Assembly: GCA_036521995.1 (NCBI GenBank)
Contig: DATDGR010000144.1
Span: 1 to 8,708 of the forward strand
Source: Gp13-AA77 sp036521995
GTDB lineage: Bacteria > Acidobacteriota > Terriglobia > UBA7540
DNA: 8,708 nt
Direction of reading: 5' to 3'
The notes beneath the pieces were generated by a model. That model worked only from the letters and a program-made list of their open reading frames with translations, was not told the origin of the DNA and ran no database searches. A program made the translations under genes and the position numbers. This document shows, piece by piece, positions 6,340-8,708 of the stretch (within the stretch, counting starts at the first letter, position 1; the number at the start of each line of letters is the position of its first letter).

Positions 6340-7525
6340 TGCTGTTTGGCTTTGCTCAGAGACATTACTTGCCAGTTGTCGGGGTTGTACCGGCTGGGTT
6401 TGGTGCAATGGTAGATACCGCTCTTGATGTTGACCCACACTTGGGTGTTTGGGCTCGCAGTCGACGCCGGCGTCATCTGCGGATGCGCGCCTTGATCAGC
6501 CGGCGTGGGCGGACTCTGCGGCGCCGGTGGTGGATTCTGAACGACCTCAACCCGGTCAGAGGTCGCCTGGGCAACCTGCTGGCGGTATCGCCGCCAGCCC
6601 ACGGCCAGTCCAAGGGCAATCAACAGAGACAGGCCGGCAATCACCACACGCCGATGCCGGAAGAAGGTGTTCCTTTGGGCCCTTTCGAGCTTGGTCCGCG
6701 CGGCCTCCAGGCCGGCGAGAAGATCTTCGGCCTTCGCGTAACGCCTCTTCGGCTGTTTTTGGAGACACTTCTCCACCAAGGCCCGGACGTCGGCCGGCAC
6801 TTCGGCTGACAGGAGCTTAGGACTCTCCACCATGATGGCGAGGCTCATCTCGAAGGGCGTATCGCCTTTGAAAGGCAGTTGGCCCGACAGCATTTCGTGA
6901 AGCAACGCGCCGAGCGACCACAGATCGCTGCGAGGTCCGGCCGGCCTGCCGCGAAGAACCTCAGGCGCCATGTAACAGAGGGTTCCGGCGAGACTTCCGA
7001 TGTCCGCCAGTGACTGCCGCGAGTGGGTGATCGATTCAATCACTTGGCTGTCGAGCCGGCGCGCCAGGCCGAAGTCCAGCAGCGTCGCATGACCGTCGGC
7101 TGTGATCATCACGTTTGACGCTTTCAGATCGCGATGAATGATCCGGCGGATATGGGCGTGCGCTAGGGCCCTGGCTATCTGGCCGGCATATGAAAGCGCC
7201 GTGAGAGTCGGGAGCGGCCCGTTACGGAGCAATTCGCTGAGCGGCTGGCCCTCAAGATATTCGAGCGCAATATAGTGGAGGCCGGATTCCTCGCCAATGT
7301 GAAGGTCGAGAAGATGTTAGGATGATTCAGAGCGGAGGCCGCACGCGCTTCTTCAAGAAGCCGTCCCCAGGCCTCCGGGTCTTCTTCGGCGCGCGCTTTC
7401 AGGACTTTGATGGCAACTTTGCGGTGAAGACGGACGTCCTCTCCGCGAAAGACAGTTCCGAATGCACCCCCGCCCAGCTCTTCCTCAATCCGGTAATGGC
7501 CGAAGATCTCTCCTGGAGCCAGCAT
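6306..7525 (-). pseudogene. Membrane Ser/Thr protein kinase (PknB-like), frameshifted
   Basis: Two leftward frames join into one kinase of about 406 residues if a single base is restored near 7311. The first frame (ATG 7525, MLAPGEIFGHYRIEEEL) holds the glycine loop GGGAFGTV (18-25), VAIK with Lys40, and helix C up to HPNI (68-71). The second continues LDLHIGEESGLHYIALEYLEG, HRDLKASN (131-138), DFG (151-153), GTLCYMAPE and SDLWSLGALLHEML. Both halves are otherwise intact, so this is either a very recent mutation or a sequencing error. A membrane helix follows at about 295-311 (VIAGLSLLIALGLAVGW), then a Pro-rich linker and a 44-residue tail, VWVNIKSGIYHC...GKPC, expected outside the membrane. 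Such kinases sense envelope signals and phosphorylate cytoplasmic targets. As the sequence stands, the first frame stops at 7175 and the product would lack the catalytic loop. Confidence 0.85.
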
Positions 7526-7547
7526 CTCGCCTACCAGTCTATCTGTT

Positions 7548-7578
7548 AGTTTACTAGGTCGGTATATATGATTGTAAA
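7548..7578 (-). promoter_or_regulatory. Possible promoter of the kinase gene
   Basis: Read leftward, TTTACA (7573-7578) and TAAACT (7548-7553) resemble -35 and -10 boxes, but the 19-base spacing is longer than ideal. The -10 lies 22 bases from the kinase ATG at 7525. The area is much more AT-rich than its surroundings (it includes TATATA at 7563-7568), as expected for a promoter. Confidence 0.3.
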
Positions 7579-7620
7579 TCCGGGCGGAGTTCAGGCCAGC
7601 CTCGGCAGAAAGGGTGGATG

Positions 7621-7642
7621 TGGGATTCCTATCAGGATCCCA
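7621..7642. repeat. Imperfect inverted repeat between kinase and comEC
   Basis: Arms TGGGAT (7621-7626) and ATCCCA (7637-7642) are complementary; inside them CCT and AGG pair around a three-base ATC loop, with one T bulged. This gives nine pairs in 22 bases. It lies 38 bases upstream of the TTG start of comEC. It is not followed by a T-run, so it is more likely a regulator site or an mRNA leader hairpin than a terminator. Confidence 0.35.
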
Positions 7643-7680
7643 GGACTCATCTTGCCTGAGGCGCTGATGGGTGGAGCACC

Positions 7681-8708
7681 TTGACTTCGAAGCAAACCCG
7701 GACCCAGCCTGAGGATGTCGGGTTCCGGCTGTCAAGCCCCGCCTTGTTTCTGGCAGGCTCGTTTGCGCTCGGCATTGTTGTTGCGGAATCGCCCCATGCG
7801 GCGGCCAAGTCTTTGCTGGGGCTGATTCCAGCGCTGATCGTCGTCGCAGCGCTCTGCCTGCTTGCGGCAGCAGTCCAAGTCAGGGCGCGTCGCGAAGGCT
7901 GGGCGGCCTTCGCGGCGATGACCGGATTCGTCTTTGCAGGAGCGGCGGCAGCGCTTCTCTTCAGCTTTCGCTTCCCGCCTCATCACGTCAGCCATCTCGA
8001 ATCCTGGGGAGTCGATTCCGGCCGTCCGGTGCAAGTGGAAGGTGTCCTTGTCTCCGACCCCTTGCCCACTCCGTCCGGTCCCGAGTTTGAGATCGAAGCG
8101 ACCAAGCTGGAACAGGCCGGAGATGAGCGGACGGTAACGATTAATCCTGCCTCCGGCAAGATTCGCGTACGAATCGAAGTCTCAAGGAGCGCCTCAGGGT
8201 CCGACTTGAACGGTGTATTCGAAGCGCGCTCAGGCGACCGGATTCAGGCCTTGATGCGGCTCAGCTCACCCCACGTCTACTATAACCCCGGCAGCTTCGA
8301 CTTTCGCGCCCGTGCCGCCTCGATCGACGACCTTTACTGGGAGGCAAGCGTCGCAGACGTGCCCGCGCTACGCATTGTCCCCTCGGGACAAGCGGCCACC
8401 ATGGCACGGTTCATTGAGACCGCCCGAGGTCGGCTGCGCGAGGCCATCGACCGCCTCTATCCTCCCTGGTCTGCTGAAGGACGGGACGGCGCCGTGCTGA
8501 AGGCGATTGTGCTGGGTGATCGTTCGTCGCTCGACTCCGCCACCATTGATCACTTCCGTGCCAGCGGCCTTTACCACCTGCTGGTGATCGCCGGTTTGCA
8601 CGTGGGTTTGATTGCGGCCTTGACCCTTGGACTCCTGCGTCTTCTGGGACTCAGCGCGAGATGGAGGAATCTGGGGGTGCTCGTGATCATGGTGGCATAT
8701 GCTTTCCT
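7681..8708 (+). CDS. comEC: ComEC/Rec2 DNA-uptake channel, N-terminal part
   Basis: The open frame runs 342 residues to the right edge without a stop. An in-frame TGA at 7657-7659 limits the start, and the only suitable initiator is TTG at 7681, preceded by GGTGGAG four bases upstream. Two or three membrane segments come first (ALFLAGSFALGIVVA, about 21-35; LLGLIPALIVVAALCLLAAAV, 45-65; FAAMTGFVFAGAAAALLFSF, 77-96). A soluble beta-rich region with GRPVQVEGVLVSDP and YYNPGSFDFRARAA follows (about 110-235, the DUF4131 position). The Competence domain then begins with LKAIVLGDRSSLD (273-285) and the family hallmark FRASGLYHLLVIAGLHVGL (292-310). ComEC carries single-stranded DNA across the inner membrane during natural transformation. 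The rest of the channel, and any C-terminal metallo-beta-lactamase-like domain, lie outside. It is divergent from the kinase gene, 155 bases apart. Confidence 0.93.
   Translation, partial: MTSKQTRTQPEDVGFRLSSPALFLAGSFALGIVVAESPHAAAKSLLGLIPALIVVAALCLLAAAVQVRARREGWAAFAAMTGFVFAGAAAALLFSFRFPPHHVSHLESWGVDSGRPVQVEGVLVSDPLPTPSGPEFEIEATKLEQAGDERTVTINPASGKIRVRIEVSRSASGSDLNGVFEARSGDRIQALMRLSSPHVYYNPGSFDFRARAASIDDLYWEASVADVPALRIVPSGQAATMARFIETARGRLREAIDRLYPPWSAEGRDGAVLKAIVLGDRSSLDSATIDHFRASGLYHLLVIAGLHVGLIAALTLGLLRLLGLSARWRNLGVLVIMVAYAF

Noticed and set aside
6393..6421. A stretch (GGTGCAATGGTAGATACC) that resembles a tRNA D-arm
   Set aside because: It lies inside the kinase C-terminal coding region, and no anticodon arm, T-arm GGTTCRA or acceptor stem can be paired around it.
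7526..7735. Extension of the kinase upstream of ATG 7525 to a TTG at 7735
   Set aside because: The extra 70 residues show no conservation pattern, would overlap comEC and its leader, and MLAPGEIFGHYRI is the usual N-terminus of such kinases.
1..8708. Search for a defence system, toxin-antitoxin pair, CRISPR array or phage module
   Set aside because: No repeats of regular spacing, no paired small genes and no nuclease, helicase or toxin motifs were found; the kinase and the HEAT protein alone do not justify such a call.

Overview
The window looks like a chromosomal piece of a GC-rich bacterium, most likely an Acidobacteriota member. This rests on gene style: a type III pantothenate kinase followed by an acidobacterial-type hypothetical protein, a PknB-like kinase opening with MLAPGE...GHYRI, a secreted HEAT-repeat protein, and a small protein with an ANRRNAQRSTGPR motif. 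The assignment is inference, since no rRNA or other marker is present.

Layout from left to right. (1) Positions 1 to about 445 hold the 5' end of an IS1595-family insertion sequence whose transposase reads leftward off the window. (2) 446-622 is a short gap with two small dyads and no gene. (3) 623-2677, minus strand, encodes a 684-residue exported HEAT-repeat protein. (4) 2678-3325 is a 648-base gap between that gene and coaX. It contains a 12-bp perfect palindrome, a near-consensus sigma70 promoter pointing right (TTGACA-17-TATACT), a small gene or gene remnant with an STGPR motif, and an 8-bp inverted repeat in front of coaX. (5) 3326-6339, plus strand, is a probable three-gene operon: coaX (first step of CoA synthesis), a conserved hypothetical overlapping coaX by 71 bases, and a TrmA/RlmD-type rRNA uracil-C5 methyltransferase. 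(6) 6306-7525, minus strand, is a membrane Ser/Thr kinase whose reading frame is broken by a single-base indel near 7311. Its 3' end overlaps that of the methyltransferase by 34 bases. (7) 7526-7680 is a divergent intergenic region with a strong imperfect hairpin. (8) 7681 to the right edge is the start of a ComEC/Rec2 DNA-uptake channel gene that begins with TTG.

Most of the window is housekeeping (CoA synthesis, rRNA modification, DNA uptake). The less ordinary parts are the frameshifted kinase with its small VWVN...YHC extracytoplasmic domain, the promoter-driven STGPR mini-gene, the out-of-frame coaX overlap and the dyads in the intergenic regions. I see no CRISPR array, tRNA, rRNA, phage module or recognisable defence system, and I do not claim a complete new system here.
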